DNA from: an uncultured Bacilli bacterium
GTDB lineage: Bacteria; Bacillota_I; Bacilli_A; RF39; UBA660
Length of the DNA: 7,290 nt
Reading direction: 5' to 3'
Assembly: GCA_944329505.1 (NCBI GenBank)
Contig: CALVIJ010000045.1
Span: 1-7,290 of the forward strand
Below, one piece after another: positions 1 through 6,058 of the stretch. The notes beneath the pieces were generated by a model. It had not been told where the DNA came from, ran no database searches, and saw only the letters and a program-made list of their open reading frames with translations. Within the stretch, counting starts at the first letter, position 1; every line of letters starts with the position of its first letter. The translations under genes and the position numbers were made by a program.

Positions 1-131
1 CTGATACTTTTGAAAAATCTCCACAAAATTAGTAAAACCCCCTCTAAAAGTTGTCTAAAATATTGACAAAATCCCAATAATATTATAAAGTTTTATTAAC
101 ATTGTACTAATTATAACATATAAAATTGACA

Positions 132-1949
132 TTACAGTTTTATTTTTTCTTTTATTTTCTCAAATATTTTTTTTGCGCATTCTTGATAATCGTTATTATT
201 TAAAATCAAATCAGGGTTTAAAGGCTCCTCAAATACTGAATTAATTCCCGTAAAATCCCTAATAATATTCTTGCGAGCTTTTTTATACAAACCTTTTTTA
301 TCTCTTTTTTCACACTCTTCTAATGGCGTATTTAAATATATTAAGAAAAATTTATCACCAATTATTTTCTTGGCCATTTTTCTATTTATTTCTAATGGAC
401 TAATAAAAGCAGTTATACAAATTAAACCAGCTTCATTCATTAATTTAGCCACTTCAGCAATTCTTCTAATATTCTCTATTCTATCATCATCAGAAAAAGA
501 CAAATCTCTATTTAAACCTAATCTAATATTGTCACCATCTAATAACATAGTATGAAACCCATTTAGATTTAATATTTTATCAAGTTCATTGGCAATTGTA
601 CTCTTTCCAGAACAAGATAAACCTGTAAACCAAACTGTAATAGGATTTTGACATAATGTTTTTTTTCTCTCTTCTGAAGAAATACTAATACTTTGATAAA
701 ATAAATTTTTATTTTCTAATATTTTATTTACTGTCGCACATGAACTAGTAACATGCGTTAAACGATTAATTAATATTAATGATCCTAATGATTTATTATG
801 TTTGAACTCAGAAACTGCTATTTTTTCTAACACTTCTAAATCACAATTAATTATTTCGTTTTTACATACCTTTTCAAAATCAATTATTTTCTCCTCAGTA
901 TCTATATCAATTTTATAATTTACTTTTCTAATATAACACAATGTACTAACAGTACCTAAGTTAATATAATAAGCACTATCTATTTTTAATTTTTCCTCAT
1001 CCATCCAAAGCATTGTAACATTAAAACTGTTAGTAACATAAACATTATTATCATTTGTTAAAACGCAGCCCCTAGAAATATCAATTTCTTTATCTAAAGT
1101 TAATGTAACAGCCTCTCCATAATGGACTTTTGTAACTTCTTTATCTAAATTATACAATCTTTCAACATGAGCCGATTCTTCACTCGGTAGACAAGTAATT
1201 ATGTCACCAACTTCTATACTTCCTGAAGTCACATTACCTTGAAAACCTCTGAAAAACTGATTAGGTCTACATACTCGTTGAATAGGAATAATAAATTTTT
1301 CTCCTATTTTTTTATTTACTTGAATATCTTCCAAATATTGCATAAGAGAAGTGCCATTGTACCATTTCATATTATTAGATTTAATAGTAATATTATCACC
1401 AATAGTAGCACTTATCGGAATAATGTTTAATGATGAATACTGATAATTTTCAAATAAATTTTGTATTTTCTTTTTTATATTATCAAATATTCTTTTATCA
1501 TAATCAACTAAATCCATTTTATTGACAACAACTATATAATCTTTTATTCCCATCATCATACAAATCTTGAAATGTCGTTTTGTTTGAATTTGTACTCCTT
1601 TTGTTATATCTATTAATAAAATTGCTAAATCTGCCTTGCTTGCACCTACTGCCATATTTCTTGTATATTCTTCGTGTCCTGGACAATCAAGAACAATAAA
1701 ATTTCTCTTTTTGGTATTAAAATATCTATAAGATACATCAATAGTAATACCTTGTTCTCTTTCTTCATCAAGACCATCTAGCAATAAAGCATAATCAATT
1801 TTTTTCCCATCTTTAATTTTACTATCTAATTCAAGTGTTTTTTCTTGATCTATATATAGCAATTTTGAATCATATAATAAATGTCCAATTAAAGTGCTTT
1901 TACCATCATCCACACTACCACAAGTTAAAATCTTTAACTGATCAATCAT
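132..1949 (-). CDS. cysNC: Bifunctional CysN-CysC: ATP sulfurylase GTPase subunit fused to APS kinase
   Basis: A 605-residue fusion. The N-terminal half is CysN, an EF-Tu-like GTPase that drives APS formation by CysD: P-loop GSVDDGKST (11-19), REQGITID (64-71), DCPGH (88-92), NKMD (143-146) and SAT (180-182), followed by two beta-barrel domains to about residue 410. The C-terminal part (about 435-605) is CysC, which phosphorylates APS to PAPS: GLSCSGKST (443-451), DGDNIRLGLN (471-480), FISP (515-518) and GLYKKARK (553-560). Both enzymes look intact. PAPS can feed sulfate reduction or sulfotransferases; no reductase or sulfotransferase is in this window. AGGAGGG (1965-1959) lies 9 nt before ATG 1949, inside the end of cysD. 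The APS-kinase P-loop carries Cys where Gly or Ala is usual. Many low-GC Bacillota use a one-chain Sat sulfurylase instead, so the CysD/CysNC type is notable here. Confidence 0.95.
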   Translation of the reverse strand: MIDQLKILTCGSVDDGKSTLIGHLLYDSKLLYIDQEKTLELDSKIKDGKKIDYALLLDGLDEEREQGITIDVSYRYFNTKKRNFIVLDCPGHEEYTRNMAVGASKADLAILLIDITKGVQIQTKRHFKICMMMGIKDYIVVVNKMDLVDYDKRIFDNIKKKIQNLFENYQYSSLNIIPISATIGDNITIKSNNMKWYNGTSLMQYLEDIQVNKKIGEKFIIPIQRVCRPNQFFRGFQGNVTSGSIEVGDIITCLPSEESAHVERLYNLDKEVTKVHYGEAVTLTLDKEIDISRGCVLTNDNNVYVTNSFNVTMLWMDEEKLKIDSAYYINLGTVSTLCYIRKVNYKIDIDTEEKIIDFEKVCKNEIINCDLEVLEKIAVSEFKHNKSLGSLILINRLTHVTSSCATVNKILENKNLFYQSISISSEERKKTLCQNPITVWFTGLSCSGKSTIANELDKILNLNGFHTMLLDGDNIRLGLNRDLSFSDDDRIENIRRIAEVAKLMNEAGLICITAFISPLEINRKMAKKIIGDKFFLIYLNTPLEECEKRDKKGLYKKARKNIIRDFTGINSVFEEPLNPDLILNNNDYQECAKKIFEKIKEKIKL

Positions 1950-2842
1950 TAAAAATATCCCTCCTTTTTTCTTTTTTCCATATTTGTATTATTCTCATGA
2001 TCTATAACTCTACTAGTTCTTTCACTTGTTGTAGCAGATAAAGTTTCTTCAACAATTTTATCCAATGTGTCCGCATCTGAAATGCATCCTCCAGTTAATG
2101 GATAACATCCCAAAGTTCTAAAACGTATCTTTTTTCTTGTAATTTTAGATTTATCAATATACTTTAATATTCTGTTATCATCAATCATAATTAAGTTACC
2201 ATTCACTTCAACAACATCACGTTCTTTTGAAAAATACAAAGAAACTACTTCAATTTTTTCACGTTTAATATATTCCCATATATCTTTTTCCGTCCAATTA
2301 GACAATGGAAAAACTCTAATTGATTCACCATCAAATAGCTTTGTATTATACAAATGCCATAATTCAGGGCGTTGATTTTTTGGATTCCAATTATGTGTTT
2401 TATTACGAAAGGAGAAGATTCTTTCCTTAGCCCGAGATTTCTCCTCATCGCGCCTTCCACCACCAAATGCAGCAGTAAAGCCATATTTATCAAGTGCCTG
2501 TTTCAATGCTTCTGTTTTCATTATATCAGTATATACTGAACCATGTTCAAATGGATTAATATTATCTCGTACACCACTTTCATTAGTATACACTAGTAAA
2601 TCAATACCATTTTTTTTTGCTTGCTCATCTCTAAATTTAATCATTTCATGAAATTTCCATGTCGTATCAATATGCAAAAATGGAAATGGCGGCTTTTCTG
2701 GATAAAAAGCTTTAAGCGCAAGATGCATCATAACAGAAGAATCTTTTCCAATTGAATAAAGCATTACTGGTTTCTTACAAGTAGCTGCTACTTCTCTAAT
2801 AATATATATTGCTTCAGCCTCTAATCTATCTAAATTATTCAT
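1949..2842 (-). CDS. cysD: Sulfate adenylyltransferase small subunit CysD
   Basis: CysD is the catalytic subunit of ATP sulfurylase; with the GTPase CysN it forms adenosine 5'-phosphosulfate (APS) from ATP and sulfate in the cytoplasm. The 297 residues match the usual length (about 300). The opening LEAEAIYIIREVAA is typical. The PP-loop SIGKDSS is at 30-36, GGGRRDEEKSRAKER at 127-141, the LGCYPLTGG segment near 244-252, and TTSER near the C-terminus. ATG 2842 is chosen because AAGGAG (2857-2852) lies 9 nt upstream; an in-frame TTG at 2866 precedes that site. The stop codon TAA shares a base with the ATG of cysNC (TAATG), so the two subunits are translationally coupled. Position behind rel with no terminator suggests one transcript. 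Confidence 0.95.
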   Translation of the reverse strand: MNNLDRLEAEAIYIIREVAATCKKPVMLYSIGKDSSVMMHLALKAFYPEKPPFPFLHIDTTWKFHEMIKFRDEQAKKNGIDLLVYTNESGVRDNINPFEHGSVYTDIMKTEALKQALDKYGFTAAFGGGRRDEEKSRAKERIFSFRNKTHNWNPKNQRPELWHLYNTKLFDGESIRVFPLSNWTEKDIWEYIKREKIEVVSLYFSKERDVVEVNGNLIMIDDNRILKYIDKSKITRKKIRFRTLGCYPLTGGCISDADTLDKIVEETLSATTSERTSRVIDHENNTNMEKRKKEGYF

Positions 2843-2902
2843 GTTTCTCAACTCCTTAATATTCAATTAAAACATAACAATCATATTTTTAACATTAAAT
2901 AT

Positions 2903-4342
2903 TCATTTTCGATTAAAATCTCTTATTTTTTGTTTTGCATAACTCGTATGAGCTTTTTCTTTCCAATCATCACGTGGTCCAAATGACAAATCATCAGTTA
3001 CAATTCTAACCCTATCCTTATTTTGCAAAATATAATCGATTGGAACATATTCATCATTGACAAAAACACCAACCATTGTGTTTCCAATATCAGTATTAAG
3101 TTTATAAGCAAAATCTATTGGTGTTGCACCTTTTGGTAATTCTATAATATCACCTTTAGGAGTATACACATAAACTTTATCAGAAAACAATTCATTTTTA
3201 ACTTGATTGACGAATTGTTGATTGTCACCAAACATTGAATTAATTTCCATTAATGATTGAAAAAATTGAAATTTTTCTTTTAAATCTTTCTGCATTATAT
3301 CTCTTGCTTTACCTTTTTCTGCATCCCAATATACAGTTAATCCAAAAGAAGCTATTTTATCCATTTTAAATGTTCTAATTTGCGTTTGTACCAGTCTACC
3401 ATCTAACCCAAAAACTGTTGTATGTAATGACTGATACATATTTGTTTTTGAATTACATATATAATCTTTAAATTTATTATTTACTGGATGATACTGAGAA
3501 TGTATAATTCCTAAAGTTCTATAACAATTTTCAACCTCATCCACCATAATTTTTAATGCCAACAAATCATGAATGTCAGAAAGTCTATGTCCTTCATTTA
3601 ATCTTTTATATATACCATATATATTTTTGGTTCTCACTTTTATTTCATTAGGAATATTCTTATCATTTAACAAACGTTCAATTGTTCCTAACATTTCTCC
3701 TAAACATTCAGCACCATCTTCTTCTATCTTTAATTTCTTTTCTTCAATTCTTTTATACATATCAGGTTTTAAATATTGAAGTGATAAATCTTCTAGTTCA
3801 GACTTAATTCTATATGCTCCTATATAATAAGCAAGTGGTACAAATATTTCCATTGTTTCTAAAGCATTTTCTTTTTGTTTAAATTCTGATTTAAATTGTA
3901 ATGTTCGCATATTATGAAGTCTATCTGCGAGTTTAATAATAATTATCCTCACATCTTCAGTTATACCAGTAATAATTTTTCTAGTATTTGCGTAATTTTG
4001 ATCTTGTTTTGAAGAAAAATTCATTTTAGCGAGTTTAGTAACCCCATCAACTAAATCAGCAATATTTTGATTAAAATCATGAGCAATGTCTTCCTTTGTA
4101 ATTCTTGTATCTTCTAATGTGTCATGTAACAAGCCAGCACAAACAGTATCCCTATCTGCATGTAATTCAGATAATATATATGCTACATTTAAAGGATGAC
4201 TAATATAAGGTTCCCCACTTTGCCTATATTGTCCCGCATGTAAATCACTTGCATAGTCATAAGCTCTTCTTACAATTTCGATTTCTTCAGGATTATACTC
4301 TTTCAATATTCTAACCAAATCATCTAATACAATATTTTTCAT
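2903..4342 (-). CDS. Short RelA/SpoT-type protein, probably a (p)ppGpp hydrolase
   Basis: RelA/SpoT proteins make and degrade the alarmone (p)ppGpp. This 479-residue protein has an HD hydrolase domain (about 25-160) with the key residues in place: R40, H49, H73-D74, E77-D78, D140 and N144. The synthetase domain (about 225-345) keeps R237, K239, D259 and Y303. However, the catalytic glutamate of the ExQIRT motif is Q319 (QTQIRT), and the following AEYGxAAHW block is divergent (ASFGLTVYW). A TGS domain (about 390-450) ends the protein; the usual IHTDxGH is LNTDIGN. The helical, zinc-finger and ACT regions of full-length Rel (about 730 residues) are absent. It is therefore predicted to hydrolyse rather than synthesise, with no normal ribosome sensing. 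ATG 4342 is chosen with GGGTGG 6 nt upstream; a longer GTG start at 4378 would lie in the terminator hairpin. cysD follows after 60 nt. Confidence 0.88.
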   Translation of the reverse strand: MKNIVLDDLVRILKEYNPEEIEIVRRAYDYASDLHAGQYRQSGEPYISHPLNVAYILSELHADRDTVCAGLLHDTLEDTRITKEDIAHDFNQNIADLVDGVTKLAKMNFSSKQDQNYANTRKIITGITEDVRIIIIKLADRLHNMRTLQFKSEFKQKENALETMEIFVPLAYYIGAYRIKSELEDLSLQYLKPDMYKRIEEKKLKIEEDGAECLGEMLGTIERLLNDKNIPNEIKVRTKNIYGIYKRLNEGHRLSDIHDLLALKIMVDEVENCYRTLGIIHSQYHPVNNKFKDYICNSKTNMYQSLHTTVFGLDGRLVQTQIRTFKMDKIASFGLTVYWDAEKGKARDIMQKDLKEKFQFFQSLMEINSMFGDNQQFVNQVKNELFSDKVYVYTPKGDIIELPKGATPIDFAYKLNTDIGNTMVGVFVNDEYVPIDYILQNKDRVRIVTDDLSFGPRDDWKEKAHTSYAKQKIRDFNRK

Positions 4343-4360
4343 ATAACACCACCCAATTAC

Positions 4361-4400
4361 AAAAAAAGCATGACACACTTATGCTATTATCGTCATACTT
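4361..4400 (-). terminator. Terminator or attenuator hairpin immediately before rel
   Basis: A 9-bp stem AAGTATGAC/GTCATGCTT (4400-4366) runs into U7 (4367-4361) on the minus strand, and the rel ribosome binding site GGGTGG (4354-4349) starts only 6 nt later. An intrinsic terminator between a promoter and a gene it must serve is typical of attenuation. It could otherwise simply terminate the small ORF transcript. The 17-nt loop makes it weaker than the other terminators in the window. Confidence 0.5.
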
Positions 4401-4470
4401 CCAAGGAAAATAAAAGTCACAAAAGACATTATATTTATGCTATATAATGATTTCCAAGAAAATAAATAAA
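4369..4470 (-). repeat. Two tandem imperfect repeats forming hairpins with a shared AGCATAA loop
   Basis: On the minus strand each copy has TTATTTTC(C)TTGGAA, a stem, AGCATAA, then the other stem arm. Copy 1 forms CATTATAT-AGCATAA-ATATAATG, a perfect 8-bp stem with a 7-nt loop (4449-4427). Copy 2 forms AAGTATGAC...GTCATGCTT, 9 bp with one G-U pair (4400-4366), with AGCATAA (4385-4379) inside a 17-nt loop. Stem sequences differ between the copies while pairing and the loop motif are kept, which hints at selection on RNA structure. The unit length is about 53-56 nt. Confidence 0.45.
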
Positions 4471-4498
4471 TTTTTAATGTACATCCCCCTTGCGCCAT
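4379..4498 (-). CDS. Possible 39-residue leader peptide or small membrane protein
   Basis: ATG at 4498 lies 7 nt after GAGAGGGG (4513-4506) and opens a 39-codon frame ending at TAA 4381-4379. The product begins MAQGGCTLKIYLF and ends with a hydrophobic stretch (about residues 21-39, IMSFVTFIFLGSMTIIA) that could span or touch a membrane. The frame runs through both tandem hairpins and its stop codon falls in the loop of the terminator hairpin just before rel. A ribosome finishing this frame would cover part of the hairpin and could stop it forming, so the ORF may act as a translated leader controlling rel. I recognise no homologue. The two nucleotide repeats are offset by 53-56 nt and are read in different frames, so the duplication does not look selected at protein level. 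The ORF could be incidental. Confidence 0.35.
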   Translation of the reverse strand: MAQGGCTLKIYLFSWKSLYSINIMSFVTFIFLGSMTIIA

Positions 4499-4530
4499 CT
4501 TATTTCCCCTCTCAAGAAATATTTATAACT

Positions 4531-4560
4531 AAATTACTACACTATTAAATGTTTTGTCAA
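4531..4560 (-). promoter_or_regulatory. Candidate promoter for the rel-cysD-cysNC operon
   Basis: A perfect TTGACA (4560-4555) on the minus strand is followed after 18 bp by TAATTT (4536-4531), a weak -10; TAGTAA a few bases earlier is an alternative. It sits just upstream of the small ORF and the tandem hairpins, so the transcript would carry a leader of roughly 180 nt before rel. The -35 is convincing; the -10 is not. Confidence 0.45.
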
Positions 4561-4631
4561 CACATTCTTCACATTTTTTACAAATTTTACCATTTTTAGA
4601 TATATTTTAACATACAAAAAAATTACTTTAA

Positions 4632-4647
4632 TATAAACTAGTTTATA
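4632..4647. repeat. 16-bp perfect palindrome
   Basis: TATAAACTAGTTTATA equals its own reverse complement and has no spacer, so it resembles a symmetric protein-binding site more than an RNA hairpin. It lies about 70 bp upstream of the proposed rel promoter. AT-only flanks make short palindromes common here, so a role as operator is only a possibility. Confidence 0.3.
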
Positions 4648-4660
4648 AAAAATTAATATA

Positions 4661-4747
4661 TTATAAGACTTCAAGCTTGTCCATCATACAGAGGGTATAA
4701 AGGTATCCACCATGACCAGCATCTACAACAACCTGTAAATTATTCAC
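4661..4747 (-). pseudogene. Short relic resembling the N-terminus of an Amidase_3 domain
   Basis: A 28-codon frame starts with GTG 7 nt after AGAGG and contains VVVDAGHGG. This is the characteristic first strand and zinc-binding motif of N-acetylmuramoyl-L-alanine amidases of the Amidase_3 (CwlD/LytC) family. The family normally continues with a (K/x)DPGA-type loop. Here the match ends after GHGG, and the frame closes with YLYTLCMMDKLEVL and a stop. The patch is visibly richer in G and C than the DNA around it, so it could be the remainder of a decayed or transferred gene, a tiny gene, or a chance match within a structured RNA. Only nine residues support the amidase idea, so confidence is low. 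Confidence 0.25.
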
Positions 4748-4793
4748 ATAACCACCTCTACATTAAAATATGTAATAGTAGGGCTTTAGTTAC

Positions 4794-4822
4794 AAAAAAA
4801 AGATAGATGTTTAGTATCTATC
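4794..4822 (-). terminator. Intrinsic terminator of the mazG-like/SMUG2 operon
   Basis: The minus strand reads GATAGAT, a 7-nt loop, ATCTATC, then an uninterrupted run of eight Ts. It lies 7 nt beyond the stop at 4830 and is the clearest terminator in the window. Confidence 0.8.
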
Positions 4823-4829
4823 AAATAAA

Positions 4830-5233
4830 TTAATCAAAATTCAAGCCAACTTCATAAGGAAATAAAATCGACAATTCTTTAGGTTCATTTATAAAGATTA
4901 TTCTTTTAGCATAAGCTACCATAAAGCCAAATTCAAACATTGTTCCTTTACCTATTTTACCATCACGATTACACACAATAATTGCATCTGCTCTTCTTGA
5001 GAAAATTCTTAAAAAATTCCAGTTACACACAATCTGACTCTTTTATTATCAACAACTCCAACTACATCTCTTAATTCATCCAAAAAATCATCAATTTTTT
5101 AATAATTTGTTATTAACTAAAGTTTCATTAAAAAAACTTGTTTCTTTTTTAGCAACCTAAATGTTTTCTGTTCTAATTGATATATGCTTATATCATTAGT
5201 ATTAAAATGTACAAATATTTTATCCTTTTTCAT
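4830..5233 (-). pseudogene. Frameshifted gene with nucleoside 2-deoxyribosyltransferase-like C-terminus
   Basis: A gene appears to start at ATG 5233, behind AAAGGAG that overlaps the stop of the glycosylase gene, but that frame stops at 5117 after 38 codons. Coding-like sequence continues in a second frame (to TGA 5091), returns to the first frame (KIDDFLDELRDVVGVVD..., to TAA 5009), and finishes in the second frame from about 5030 to 4830. Two switches fall at A runs. The last 66-codon stretch contains ADAIIVCNRDGKIGKGTMFEFG, then KRIIFINEP. This GTxxExG pattern is typical of the nucleoside 2-deoxyribosyltransferase-like fold, which binds nucleosides or nucleotides. The segment between VTG and ADAIIV is shorter than I would expect, suggesting a deletion as well. 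A clear terminator follows 7 nt after the stop, so this is the true 3' end. Homopolymer sequencing errors could explain part of the damage. The family call is moderate. Confidence 0.6.
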
Positions 5234-5248
5234 AGACTTTTCACTCCT

Positions 5249-5974
5249 TTATTTTCTATCTAAATTTTTATAATTTAAGGCATTCAAATATTTATTGAGA
5301 AATACATCCTTGTTCTTCGAATTATACTGCATAATAAATCGAGGGTGCTCAAGTGGAATAATAGTGCCAAATAAATGATATTTTTCATTGAGTTTTAATA
5401 AAAATTTATAATTTTCACCACTGCCAATACAATAACAAACACTAGTATCAATATTAAAATGAATTTGCATACGTAATGATTCCAAAATAAATGAATACAA
5501 CATATTTTCTAATTCCTTGTTCTCATAATAATTACAATTCACTTCATTACCCTTTGAATTAATTTTAACTATACCAAGAGGACAAACAAACCCCATATAA
5601 AAATCACTATAAAATTTTGAACATCCTCCATATTCACTCATTACTTCATATAAAAAATTAGAAGAAGATTTATTTACATAAAAATTGTCAATAACAATGC
5701 CGGTTTCTAACTGAATGTGTGCAGCATCTTCAAACGGTATACCAGTAATTGCCGTTCCACGGCGAGCTGGAGAACTACCTAATATTAAACGGCGAATTTT
5801 ATTATCATTATAATATTTCTGATAAAACAATGTTGTTATTTTTTTTACTTGATTCTTAGAATCACCACTAAATGGATTTATTATTTTATATCCTTTTGGT
5901 ACATCCAACGACATTCTAGATAAAGATTGATCAAATCTCAATATTTTTTGTGCTACACTTCCTTTTTCAATCAC
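5249..5974 (-). CDS. SMUG2-type (DUF4918) uracil-DNA glycosylase family protein
   Basis: The 241-residue protein resembles the SMUG2 branch of the uracil-DNA glycosylase superfamily, which removes uracil or other deaminated bases from DNA to start base-excision repair. Motif I lies at 65-83 (LGSSPARRG...TGIPFED), motif II at 206-216 (IPLEHPRFIMQ, with H210), and a conserved FVCPLGIVK segment at 129-137 lies between them. In the SMUG2 members I recall, motif I reads GINPG; here asparagine is serine (S68) and PG is PA, so activity or specificity may differ. The start is GTG at 5974, 7 nt after a strong AAAGGAGG (5989-5982); the in-frame TTG upstream lies before that site. It sits between the MazG-like gene and a broken deoxyribosyltransferase-like gene whose ribosome binding site overlaps its stop codon, so the three form one operon. 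Family assignment is firm; catalytic activity is inferred. Confidence 0.78.
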   Translation of the reverse strand: MIEKGSVAQKILRFDQSLSRMSLDVPKGYKIINPFSGDSKNQVKKITTLFYQKYYNDNKIRRLILGSSPARRGTAITGIPFEDAAHIQLETGIVIDNFYVNKSSSNFLYEVMSEYGGCSKFYSDFYMGFVCPLGIVKINSKGNEVNCNYYENKELENMLYSFILESLRMQIHFNIDTSVCYCIGSGENYKFLLKLNEKYHLFGTIIPLEHPRFIMQYNSKNKDVFLNKYLNALNYKNLDRK

Positions 5975-6058
5975 GAGAATACCTCCTTTATTCAATCTTA
6001 ACTATCATCAGATAATGATAACTAACCTTCTTCTTTAGATAAAACACAATTAAAAAAA

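Larger units (their letters stand above)
4499..4793. other. Intergenic region upstream of the rel leader
   Basis: No full gene is visible in this stretch. It holds the amidase-like relic (4661-4747), a perfect palindrome TATAAACTAGTTTATA (4632-4647), an AT-rich segment, the TTGACA promoter candidate (4560-4531), and the ribosome binding site GAGAGGGG (4513-4506) of a small ORF. No tRNA, rRNA, CRISPR or insertion-sequence ends were recognised. Confidence 0.6.

Noticed and set aside
48..70. Hairpin TTGTC...GACAA downstream of cysNC as a terminator
   Set aside because: Only a 5-bp stem and no adjoining T run, so it is not a convincing terminator.
63..89. Plus-strand TTGACA with TATAAA
   Set aside because: Spacing is 15 bp and it would read antisense into cysNC with no gene to serve.
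1..131. Possible promoter (TATAAT at 115-110 or 87-82) and start of a further minus-strand gene (GTG at 24, after AGAGGGGG)
   Set aside because: No good -35, a long ribosome binding site spacing of 13 nt, and only 8 codons before the window edge; too little to support a feature.
271..555. Plus-strand open frame of 94 codons opposite cysNC
   Set aside because: It lies antisense to the APS kinase domain of an intact gene, has no recognisable motif, and arises from low-GC codon use.
2245..2493. Minus-strand frame of 82 codons within cysD
   Set aside because: Overlaps the conserved CysD frame completely; its residues are an out-of-frame reading of the GGGRRDEEKSR region.
3573..3779. Plus-strand open frame opposite rel
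   Set aside because: Antisense shadow of the well-supported Rel coding sequence, with no ribosome binding site or family motif.
4343..4378. Upstream GTG start adding 12 residues to the Rel protein
   Set aside because: The extension (MCHAFFVIGWCY) is unlike the family, would be encoded in the terminator hairpin and U tract, and lacks a ribosome binding site; ATG 4342 has one.
6003..6020. Hairpin TATCAT-CAGATA-ATGATA between the MazG-like and glycosylase genes
   Set aside because: A 6-bp AT-rich stem without a U tract; easily due to chance in this base composition.
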